This document shows positions 1 through 5,956 of a DNA stretch of 14,319 bases, piece after piece. The DNA comes from an uncultured bacterium. GTDB lineage: Bacteria > Bacillota > Clostridia > Oscillospirales > Butyricicoccaceae. Every line of letters starts with the position of its first letter. Within the stretch, counting starts at the first letter, position 1. The stretch spans positions 1 to 14,319 of the forward strand of contig CAJMOV010000022.1 in assembly GCA_905215125.1 (NCBI GenBank), written 5' to 3'. The notes under the pieces were generated by a model. It was not told where the DNA came from. It worked only from the letters and a program-made list of their open reading frames with translations, and did not search any database. A program made the translations under genes and the position numbers.

Positions 1-11
1 GGTGAATTATT

Positions 12-929
12 GTGGTCTGCCGGGCGACAAATACTACGAGCAGGCACAGAAGTATCCACGCCATGCCGTATGCCATCCAGTACCGCGTACAGCTGCCCCT
101 GTTCAATAAGGAGAGCGTGCTGGCCCTGTCCAAGGCGGCGCGTGACGCCGGCGTCGCCCGCGTCGAGGCGCAAATCAAGGTGGAAACCGGCCTCAACCGC
201 ATCGGCGTCCGCCCCGGCCAGCCCATGCAGGAGCTGCTTGACTGCATCAAGCAGTGCGGCAACATCGACATTGTCGGCTGCTTTACCCACTTTGCCCATG
301 CGACCGATTACAATAATCCCTTTGCCAAGCAGCAGCTGGAATGCTTTAAAGAAGGCGTCGCGCAGATCAAAGCGGACGGCTGGAAGCTGCGGTATGTTCA
401 CTGCTGCAACACCGGCGCCACCATTTGGTTTGAAGAAGCGCGCAAGCTCTGCACCCACGTCCGCAATGGCAGCCTGTACCTGGGGTACAGCTCAATGGAC
501 GATTATTCCAACCCTGTCGGCGTTAAGGAGCCCTATTCCTGGCGCGCATTTATTACGAACATTCATGAAATCGGTCCTGGGGAGAGCCTGGGCTATGACC
601 AGTATTTCAAGCCGGACAAAAAGACTATGGTCGCCACCATCTCCATCGGCTACGGCGACGGGCTGTATCGCCCCATGACCATGAACAAGGGGCCGGTCAT
701 TGTCAACGACACCGTCACCTGTTACCTGGGCACCTGCATGGATCAGACCTTTGTCGACGTCACCGGCATCGACTGCAAGCTGGGAGACGAGGCCACCATT
801 TTCGGTTACTCCCGCGGCGGCACGCTGCTTTCGGCCTTTGACTTGCAGAAGTTTACAGGGCAGACCTTTGTGTACCCCATCTGCTCTCCCAACCAGCGCG
901 TGCTGCGCGTCTATAAGGGCGAGAGATAA
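12..929 (+). CDS. alr: Alanine racemase, 3' portion; 5' end out of frame or truncated
   Basis: PLP-dependent alanine racemase (fold type III), which makes D-alanine for peptidoglycan. In the open frame I see the barrel motif KVETGLNRIG (residues 56-65), the VRNG arginine (R151) that normally contacts the pyridine nitrogen, the catalytic-tyrosine motif IGYGDG (Y214), the CMDQ motif (243-245) and the C-terminal NQRVLRVY. The N-terminal segment with the PLP-binding lysine is missing. This frame has a TGA stop at 3-5, and neither GTG 12 nor ATG 63 has a ribosome-binding site, so neither looks like a natural start. Frame 2 (from base 2) is open up to a TAA at 107 and reads NYCGLPGDKYYEQAQKYP with codon use like the rest of the gene. 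This suggests that the real gene enters the window in frame 2 and shifts frame near 54-62 by one extra base. It is either a sequencing error or a genuine pseudogene. The family call is secure; the 5' boundary is not. Confidence 0.85.
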   Translation: MVCRATNTTSRHRSIHAMPYAIQYRVQLPLFNKESVLALSKAARDAGVARVEAQIKVETGLNRIGVRPGQPMQELLDCIKQCGNIDIVGCFTHFAHATDYNNPFAKQQLECFKEGVAQIKADGWKLRYVHCCNTGATIWFEEARKLCTHVRNGSLYLGYSSMDDYSNPVGVKEPYSWRAFITNIHEIGPGESLGYDQYFKPDKKTMVATISIGYGDGLYRPMTMNKGPVIVNDTVTCYLGTCMDQTFVDVTGIDCKLGDEATIFGYSRGGTLLSAFDLQKFTGQTFVYPICSPNQRVLRVYKGER

Positions 930-942
930 CCCCCCTCTGAAA

Positions 943-978
943 ATCAAAAAAGGACGCCAAACGGCGTCCTTTTTTGAT
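943..978. terminator. Bidirectional intrinsic terminator between alr and the M56 gene
   Basis: This is a perfect inverted repeat with arms 943-958 and 963-978 (16 bp) and a four-base AAAC loop. The core arm is AGGACGCC/GGCGTCCT, flanked by AAAAA on one side and TTTTT on the other, so each strand has a GC stem followed by a U-run. It lies 14 bases after the alr stop and 6 bases from the minus-strand stop of the M56 gene, so it can serve both convergent genes. Confidence 0.93.
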
Positions 979-983
979 GGGGT

Positions 984-2375
984 TTAGCGGTCAGGGAAGA
1001 AGGAGAGGGGATCGACGGCCGTTCCATCCTGCGCGACGCCGAAGGCGAGGCAGGGTCCGGTGACATTACCCGTCGCGCCGAGGGTGGCGATGACCTCTCC
1101 CTGGGCGACGGTGTCGCCGGCGCGGACGGCAATATCGGAGCAGTGGGCGTAGACGGTTGTCAGGCCGTTTTCATGGCTCAGCTCGACGCGATGGCCTGCT
1201 TCGCCAGCCCAGCCGGCAAAGGTCACGGTGCCCGACAGGGCGGCATAGACGCCGCTGCCCTCAGCATCGGGTCCGCTGATGGTGATGTGGTCGACGAGAC
1301 GCACTTCCCCCGTGATGGGATGCACACGTTCGCCAAACGTTAGGGTGGGGGAAAAGCTGGGGTTGGTCGGCCACAGCAGATCCGCGCCGGTGGCCGTCGC
1401 GTTGGAGGAAGCGGGGGCTTCGGCAGCGATGGAGCATTTGGCGGGGGGCGCAGATGTTGCGAAAACGGTGGTGATAAAAGCGCCCAGGGCCAAGGCGGAG
1501 ACAAGGGCGGGCACGGTCAGCTTTTTGAACCTCATGATGGATACAATCCTTTCTTCAATGGCGGTCTTGCTGAAGCCGCTGAACAGGGGAGAGGGGCGGC
1601 AGCGCGACGCTTCTAAATGCAGAAGAGCGCGGGCGTAGGCGGTGCGGCATCCGGGGCCGAACGAGCGGACGACCGCTTCGTCGCAGGCCATTTCCATATC
1701 GCGGCAGGCGAAAAGGAAAAAGGCCCAGGCCAGGGGATTGAACCAGTGCAGGCACAGCACGCCGGCGCAGATCCAGCGAAAGAGGACGTCCATGCGCCGG
1801 ATATGGCACAGCTCGTGCGCCAGAACGAAACGGAGCGTCTGGCTGTCCAGCGCGAGCAGGGGAGAGGGCAGAAGGATAACGGGGCGAAGCACACCGTAGG
1901 TCAGAGGTACAACGATGCTGCCGCCTGCGCGCAGGGAGATCGGATGCCGCGTCTGCGCGCGCAGCCATTGGGCGCCTTGTCCGCCGACAGGCAGAGCGGT
2001 GCGATACCGGCGCAGGGCGCGTGCATGCCCTGCCAGAAAAAAGGCGGCGCACGCCAGCGCACCCAAAGCCCATATGACGGCGGCGGGGGAGATTCCCGGG
2101 ACGTCGACGCCGCCCTGCGTCAGCGGGACGAGGGAGAGGGCGTCGGCCGGCATCCCGGCCGGAGCGGCAGTCGTCTGCGCGCCCGCGGCCTGACGGCCCA
2201 AGGCAAAGACGCTCAGGGTACACGGCAGGGCAAAAGGGGTGAGCAGCCGAAGGGCGGCCACCCACCACAGCAGGGGAAAGGTGCGCCGCGGGAGACGGTG
2301 CAGCAGGATAGTCCGCGACAGCAGGATGGCGGCGATGAGCGGCGACGCCTGTACGCTGAGGGAAAGGATATTCAC
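984..2375 (-). CDS. BlaR1/MecR1-like M56 membrane metallopeptidase with C-terminal degenerate LytM (M23) domain
   Basis: Integral membrane zinc protease of the BlaR1/MecR1 type (463 aa), expected to cleave or inactivate the BlaI repressor encoded just upstream after sensing an extracellular signal. Hydrophobic segments lie at about 5-22, 32-52, 96-116, 199-222 and 287-306. The zinc motif HELCH is at 187-191, with the glutamate-containing MACDEAV at 229-235. In place of a penicillin-binding sensor, residues about 334-463 form an M23/LytM-like beta domain: FGERVHPITGE, GVYAALSGTVTFAGW, GLTTVYAHCS, GDTVAQGEVIATLGATGNVTG. The usual H-x-G-x-D is HITIS (363-367) and the usual H-L-H-F-E is CLAFG (442-446), so the extra domain looks catalytically dead and may bind peptidoglycan. 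The start is GTG, which overlaps the blaI stop as GTGA and has GGAGG upstream. The substrate and the inducing signal cannot be read from the sequence. Confidence 0.9.
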   Translation of the reverse strand: MNILSLSVQASPLIAAILLSRTILLHRLPRRTFPLLWWVAALRLLTPFALPCTLSVFALGRQAAGAQTTAAPAGMPADALSLVPLTQGGVDVPGISPAAVIWALGALACAAFFLAGHARALRRYRTALPVGGQGAQWLRAQTRHPISLRAGGSIVVPLTYGVLRPVILLPSPLLALDSQTLRFVLAHELCHIRRMDVLFRWICAGVLCLHWFNPLAWAFFLFACRDMEMACDEAVVRSFGPGCRTAYARALLHLEASRCRPSPLFSGFSKTAIEERIVSIMRFKKLTVPALVSALALGAFITTVFATSAPPAKCSIAAEAPASSNATATGADLLWPTNPSFSPTLTFGERVHPITGEVRLVDHITISGPDAEGSGVYAALSGTVTFAGWAGEAGHRVELSHENGLTTVYAHCSDIAVRAGDTVAQGEVIATLGATGNVTGPCLAFGVAQDGTAVDPLSFFPDR

Positions 2376-2743
2376 TCCGTTTCCCCCTCCATACGGTCAA
2401 TAAGCGCGCGAAGGCCGGCAATTTCCTGCGGCGACAGCCGTTTGCGGCCAAGCAGAGAAGCGACCAGCAGGTCGGCTGATCCGCCGTACATGCGGTCGAT
2501 GAGCTCGTCTGTCTCGGCGGCCTGCACCTGCTGCCGGGTGACGAGCGGACGGCAGATAAAGCCGGGCTCGTACCGCTGCACAGCACCGCGGCCGATACAT
2601 TTTTTGATGACGGTGTAGGTTGTTGTTTTGCTCCAGCCAATTTGGCGGCTTAAAGCGTCGGCAATTTCCTTGGCCGCCGCTTCCCCGCGCTGCCACAGCA
2701 GCTCCATGACCTTCAGTTCGCTTTCATACAATTTAATGGCCAT
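2372..2743 (-). CDS. blaI: BlaI/MecI/CopY-family transcriptional repressor
   Basis: Winged-helix repressor of the penicillinase repressor family (123 aa, the usual length). The N-terminal half has the family pattern: ESELKVMELLWQRGEAAAKEIADAL (about 8-32), then the recognition region WSKTTTYTVIKKCIGRGAV (37-55). The C-terminal part (about 70-123) would be the dimerisation helices. I do not see the Asn-Phe cleavage pair known from staphylococcal BlaI, so the site cut by the partner protease is unclear. The ATG at 2743 is preceded by AAAGGAG at a spacing of 9 bases. The gene is translationally coupled to the M56 gene and is preceded by a strong promoter with two palindromic operators, so autorepression is very likely. 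The regulated target may be only this operon; no beta-lactamase is present in the window. Confidence 0.93.
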   Translation of the reverse strand: MAIKLYESELKVMELLWQRGEAAAKEIADALSRQIGWSKTTTYTVIKKCIGRGAVQRYEPGFICRPLVTRQQVQAAETDELIDRMYGGSADLLVASLLGRKRLSPQEIAGLRALIDRMEGETE

Positions 2744-2761
2744 AGGGTGGGACTCCTTTTG

Positions 2762-2777
2762 TTCTATTGCAATAGAA
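2762..2777. promoter_or_regulatory. BlaI-like operator 2 (downstream of the start point)
   Basis: Perfect 16-bp palindrome TTCTATTG/CAATAGAA, sharing the TTCTAT core with operator 1. The centres of the two sites are 30 bp apart, roughly three helical turns, which would place two dimers on the same DNA face. Confidence 0.85.
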
Positions 2778-2789
2778 TGTGCACGAGAT

Positions 2790-2809
2790 CATTCTATCGG
2801 GATAGAATG
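2790..2809. promoter_or_regulatory. BlaI-like operator 1 (over the spacer and -10)
   Basis: Perfect inverted repeat CATTCTATC-gg-GATAGAATG (arms 2790-2798 and 2801-2809). It covers the -10 hexamer and part of the spacer of the blaI promoter, so a bound dimer would block RNA polymerase. That fits the role of BlaI-family repressors. Confidence 0.88.
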
Positions 2810-2819
2810 GTTTTGTCAA
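2791..2819 (-). promoter_or_regulatory. Sigma-A promoter of the blaI-M56 operon
   Basis: On the minus strand, TTGACA (2819-2814) is followed by exactly 17 bases and then TAGAAT (2796-2791). The -35 is consensus and the -10 matches 5 of 6. Transcription should begin near 2783, about 40 bases before the blaI start. Confidence 0.88.
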
Positions 2820-2873
2820 GCCCAAAATTTCACGCGGATTGGAATAATTGGCATCTGTCATGTCAAGTTTGGC

Positions 2874-2902
2874 TGCACAAAAAAAGAATGCCATGGTAAA
2901 AT
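2874..2902 (+). promoter_or_regulatory. Probable extended -10 promoter of the LytTR operon
   Basis: TAAAAT at 2897-2902 is preceded by TGG, giving an extended -10 (TGnTAAAAT). A weak -35, TGCACA (2874-2879), lies 17 bases upstream. The start codon follows about 36 bases later, with GGGAGGT as the ribosome-binding site. Confidence 0.55.
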
Positions 2903-2938
2903 AGAGCAGGAAGAATATCAGGGAAGGGAGGTAGAGCC

Positions 2939-3655
2939 ATGCTACGGGTTGGGATCTGCGATGACGAGAGCGCCGTGCGCGAATCCCTGCGGCTCTCCCT
3001 CCAGCAGATTTTGCGGAAGGAAAATAGAATTTACGAGTTCTCATCTGGAGAAGGGCTGCTGGGCTGGATGGAGAAGCACATGGGGGAAATCGACCTGCTT
3101 TTTCTCGATGTGGAGATGCACGAGCTGAGCGGGATGGAGACCGCGCGGCGCCTGCGCGCGCAGGACAGCCAGATGATAATCGTCTTTGTCACCGGCTACC
3201 CCGATTATGTCTTTGACGGCTATTCAGTCGGGGCGCTTGACTACCTGCTCAAGCCGGTGCCGCTGGGGCGGCTGGAGCAGGTGGTCAAGCGTGCCATGAC
3301 AGTGCTGCACATGGCGGCGCCGGAAAATTTTACGTTGAAAAATGCAGACGGCATTTTTCGCATCCCTAGGGAGAATATCCTGTATTTTTACAGCGACAGG
3401 CGGCTGGTCAGCCTGGTGACACAAGGGAAAAGCTATACCTTTTACGACAAGCTGGATCATGTGCAGCAGATAGCGGGAGCCGGGTTTGTCCGCATCCACC
3501 AGCGCTATCTGGTACGGGCTGCGGCTGTGAGGCAGATAGAGGACGACTGTGTCCTTATCGGCGGGCGCAGCCTGCCCATCTCGCGCGCCTGCCGCCAGGG
3601 GGCCATGCTGGCTTTTGCCCGTGAGCTGCTGGAAGGGGGCCAGACGCCGACATGA
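2939..3655 (+). CDS. LytTR-family response regulator
   Basis: Two-component response regulator of the AgrA/LytR type (238 aa) that should bind DNA when phosphorylated by the kinase encoded next. The receiver domain (about 1-120) has the acidic pair ICDDE (D8, D9), the phosphoacceptor in LLFLDVEM (D57), the switch threonine in VFVTG (T85) and the lysine in YLLKPV (K105). The LytTR DNA-binding domain covers about 130-230: it begins FTLKNADGIFRIPRENILYF and contains FVRIHQRYLV. The ATG at 2939 has GGGAGGT 5-7 bases upstream. The 3' end overlaps the kinase start by four bases (ATGA), so the two are translationally coupled. No LytTR-type direct repeats stood out nearby, and no AgrB/AgrD peptide genes are present, so the regulon and the signal are unknown. 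Confidence 0.93.
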   Translation: MLRVGICDDESAVRESLRLSLQQILRKENRIYEFSSGEGLLGWMEKHMGEIDLLFLDVEMHELSGMETARRLRAQDSQMIIVFVTGYPDYVFDGYSVGALDYLLKPVPLGRLEQVVKRAMTVLHMAAPENFTLKNADGIFRIPRENILYFYSDRRLVSLVTQGKSYTFYDKLDHVQQIAGAGFVRIHQRYLVRAAAVRQIEDDCVLIGGRSLPISRACRQGAMLAFARELLEGGQTPT

Positions 3656-4953
3656 GATTGTGGCTCGCTGTGTTCGGGCCGTCGTCAGGGGAAAGCGGGG
3701 GCGCCTTCTGGCTGTGGGGAACGGCGTACCTGCTGTGCTCTGCGCTTTGCGCCTATGCGGTCGCCCGGCGCTTCCTGCCCCTGCAGGAACGCCGTCTGCG
3801 CCGCCTGCTTCCCGCCGCCGCCCATGCTTTAGCGGTCGGCAATGTTGTTTATATCGGCGACCCGGTCAATATCTTGTACTTGCTGCCGTTTTTTATCATC
3901 GCTTTCCTCGTCGGGTACGAGGGGAGCATTTTGTCGCGCGTGTCGGTCGCGGGGCTGATGTTCACCATGAGCATGTCGCTGAACGCTGCGCTGGACAACG
4001 GGGGAGACTGGACCTGGGGAGCGGTGACGGTGTCCGGACTGCTGATCGAACGGCTGGGGCGTGTGCTGTGCTGGCTGGTCATTCTGCTCATTATCCGCAG
4101 GGTGGTGCGCCGGCCGGTTGTGCCCCTGTCGCGGCGGATGTGGGCCATGCTGGACGCGCTGGGCGTCCTCCCTTTCTTGACGACGCTGATTGTCGTTGTC
4201 GGCGGCAATTTCCGCTATGAATATCAGGATGAACAGATTATACTGGTGCTGCGTCTTGTGCTGCTGTGCGCGGCGATGCTTTCCTTCGGGCTGCTGCTCA
4301 TGCTGGCGCTGCTGGCCCGGCACGAGCAGCTGGAGCGCGAGCGGGCGCTGTGGCAGTCGCAGGGCTACTACTACCGCAACCTGGAGGAATCGCAGGCGCA
4401 GGTGCGCCGCCTGCGGCACGACATGGCCAACCATTTGCAGGTGCTGGCCGGCCTGAGCGGCGGCGCAGTGCGGGAGTATGTCGGACAGCTTTTATCCTCC
4501 CCCGCCATGGACGCCCAGGGGCGGGTGTGTGAGAACGAAGTGGTCAACGCGGTTGTCGCCGGAAAAGCGTCGCTAATGCAGGAATATGGCGTTTCGGCTC
4601 ATTATCTCGTCCAGCTGCCGGCGCAGCTACCGGTGGCCGACGTCGATCTGTGCGCTTTGTTTGCAAATGCGCTGGACAACGCCATCGACGCCTGCCGCAG
4701 GCTGCCCGAGGGAAAGCGTGAGCTGACGCTGCGCGCCCGGTGCGACCAGGGAATTTTGGTCATGGAATGTGAAAACCCCTGCGCCGCCCCGCCGCCCGAA
4801 AGGCACGGTCGTCTGGTGACCAGCAAGCCGGACCCGACGCGCCATGGCTTTGGGCTGCAAAGCATCCGCCAGGTTGCCGAGCATTACAGCGGCAGCATGA
4901 GCGCGGAATATTATGACGGCCGCTTTGTCCTGCTGGTATCGCTGCGGGTGTAG
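3652..4953 (+). CDS. GHKL-type sensor histidine kinase (AgrC/ComD-like)
   Basis: Membrane histidine kinase (433 aa) partnering the LytTR regulator. About six hydrophobic segments lie between 20 and 222 (for example 20-39, 57-88, 95-112, 125-148, 166-185, 196-222) with little extracellular sequence, typical of AgrC-like sensors. A short linker helix (223-250) leads to the H-box RRLRHDMANHLQVL with phosphoacceptor H256. The ATPase domain has the N-box FANALDNAIDAC (N339, N343) and the G-box RHGFGLQSI (397-405), characteristic of the GHKL group (HATPase_c_5). The gene starts inside the regulator stop (ATGA). Its stop lies only 5 bases from the stop of the convergent membrane-protein gene, with no clear terminator between them, so read-through antisense transcripts are possible. 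The ligand is unknown. Confidence 0.92.
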   Translation: MRLWLAVFGPSSGESGGAFWLWGTAYLLCSALCAYAVARRFLPLQERRLRRLLPAAAHALAVGNVVYIGDPVNILYLLPFFIIAFLVGYEGSILSRVSVAGLMFTMSMSLNAALDNGGDWTWGAVTVSGLLIERLGRVLCWLVILLIIRRVVRRPVVPLSRRMWAMLDALGVLPFLTTLIVVVGGNFRYEYQDEQIILVLRLVLLCAAMLSFGLLLMLALLARHEQLERERALWQSQGYYYRNLEESQAQVRRLRHDMANHLQVLAGLSGGAVREYVGQLLSSPAMDAQGRVCENEVVNAVVAGKASLMQEYGVSAHYLVQLPAQLPVADVDLCALFANALDNAIDACRRLPEGKRELTLRARCDQGILVMECENPCAAPPPERHGRLVTSKPDPTRHGFGLQSIRQVAEHYSGSMSAEYYDGRFVLLVSLRV

Positions 4954-4958
4954 GCCGG

Positions 4959-5813
4959 CTAGAAGATGCCCGGGACGACGCGGGCGATGGCCAGCCCGAG
5001 GGCAAAGGAAGCGGCGTTGGCCGCCAGAGCGTAGAGAAGGGCGCGCCTGCGCGCGTGGGGGCGGGGAAAGCGGCGCGCCAGCACGGCGGCATACGCAATC
5101 CCTTCCGCGAGGAAAACCGCCAGTTCAAGCGGGATGAGACAGAGCGCATATGTAAGCGGGCCGGAATAATAATTGATGAGATTGAGGGCGACGTTGAGCC
5201 CGACTTGGGTCACGGCGTTGACGGCGGCGATGAAGGCCAGCCCGTGCCTGCGGTAGCCGAAGGGCAGGGCGATGGCCAGCTCTACGGCAATGGTCAGCAG
5301 GATACGCGCCAGCAGGGAGACCGTTTCCCAGGTATAGTCATAGCTGGGCCGCGCCGTCAGGCGGCCGCTCGCCTGCTGCGACAGGTCAGCTGTAAAGTAA
5401 CTGTCAAAGGCGTAGCGCTCGTATACGGGGCTGACGCAGAAGCGGTCGCTTTCGGGGAAGTAGAGCAGGATTTTAAAGGAAGAGGGCGGATAATAGGTCC
5501 AGTCCAGGCGGCCGCTTTCGGCGCAGTCCCACCACCTTTGCAGGAAATAGTAGCCATCGGCGTCCTGATACTGGACGAATTTTTCCCAGATTTCTTCTCC
5601 GCCGGCATCTTCGGCATAGCGCCGTTCCGGCGTGCCGTCCCATGCCGAGGCAGGGCCGGTGGAGGGGTGCAGGGACAAAAGGGTGCCATAGCAGGCTTCT
5701 TCCGGCAGGCCGGGCAGGGTGATGCGGACGGACGGCTTGGGTCCCATATCAGCCCGTGCGGGCAGGGACAGGACCAGAGCCAGCAGGAACAGGACGACTA
5801 TTTTTCTGCGCAT
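4959..5813 (-). CDS. Exported/integral membrane protein of unknown function (DMGPKPS motif)
   Basis: I do not recognise a function. The 284-aa product has a signal peptide (MRRK, then a hydrophobic run to about 19, likely cleavage after ARA at 21). The mature chain begins DMGPKPSVRI, and an extracytoplasmic domain of about 140 residues follows. That domain is rich in Tyr and Trp and has three cysteines (41, 97, 126). The C-terminal third has four transmembrane segments (about 166-186, 190-212, 218-247, 257-279), with arginine-rich loops at 187-189 and 248-257. From memory, a DMGPKPS-like start after the signal peptide recurs in uncharacterised Firmicute membrane proteins, but I cannot check this here. 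ATG 5813 is chosen because AAGGAGGG lies 7 bases upstream. An upstream in-frame ATG at 5924 falls inside a terminator hairpin and has no ribosome-binding site. Confidence 0.75.
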   Translation of the reverse strand: MRRKIVVLFLLALVLSLPARADMGPKPSVRITLPGLPEEACYGTLLSLHPSTGPASAWDGTPERRYAEDAGGEEIWEKFVQYQDADGYYFLQRWWDCAESGRLDWTYYPPSSFKILLYFPESDRFCVSPVYERYAFDSYFTADLSQQASGRLTARPSYDYTWETVSLLARILLTIAVELAIALPFGYRRHGLAFIAAVNAVTQVGLNVALNLINYYSGPLTYALCLIPLELAVFLAEGIAYAAVLARRFPRPHARRRALLYALAANAASFALGLAIARVVPGIF

Positions 5814-5857
5814 GAAAATACCCTCCTTGACAGCAGAATCCGCTTTTATCGTTAAGA

Positions 5858-5869
5858 CGCAAATTTGCG
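5858..5869. promoter_or_regulatory. Perfect 12-bp palindrome upstream of the membrane-protein gene
   Basis: CGCAAATTTGCG lies 45 bases upstream of the start codon at 5813, in the only stretch that can hold its promoter. It could be an operator. I see no convincing -35/-10 pair on the minus strand here, so the promoter of this gene remains unassigned. Confidence 0.3.
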
Positions 5870-5895
5870 GGTCATATTGCCCGATAATAAACAGG

Positions 5896-5926
5896 AAGTG
5901 CCATACGGCTGCCCCGTATGGCACTT
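5896..5926 (-). terminator. Probable terminator after purB
   Basis: A 13-bp perfect stem (5896-5908 with 5914-5926, core GTGCCATACGG) has a five-base loop and lies about 31 bases after the purB stop. On the purB strand the tail is TTCCTGTTTATTAT, only moderately U-rich. The longer T-run (5925-5930) is on the other strand, where no gene precedes it. It most likely ends purB transcription, shielding the next minus-strand gene. Confidence 0.7.
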
Positions 5927-5956
5927 TTTTGTGGAGTGGAAACGGCTGCCTGCGGG

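Noticed and set aside
1617..2618. Long plus-strand open frame opposite the M56 and blaI genes
   Set aside because: It is antisense to two well-supported genes, has low-complexity Gly/Arg/Gln-rich composition, shows no domain and no ribosome-binding site, and is explained by the high GC content.
2744..2938. AgrD-like autoinducer peptide gene near the LytTR/kinase pair
   Set aside because: No short open frame with a ribosome-binding site and peptide-like features is present in the gap or after the kinase, and no AgrB protease gene is nearby.
5055..5855. Plus-strand open frame opposite the DMGPKPS membrane protein
   Set aside because: The minus-strand frame has a signal peptide, membrane helices and a strong ribosome-binding site, whereas this one has none and is a codon shadow.
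5827..5855. TTGACA on the plus strand as a promoter for a small RNA ending at the 5896-5930 hairpin
   Set aside because: There is no acceptable -10 at 16-18 bases (CGTTAA at best), and the TTGACA overlaps the ribosome-binding site of the minus-strand gene, so it is probably chance.
5814..5924. Longer N-terminus for the membrane protein starting at 5924
   Set aside because: It would begin inside a terminator hairpin and place the signal peptide 37 residues in; ATG 5813 has AAGGAGGG at the right spacing.
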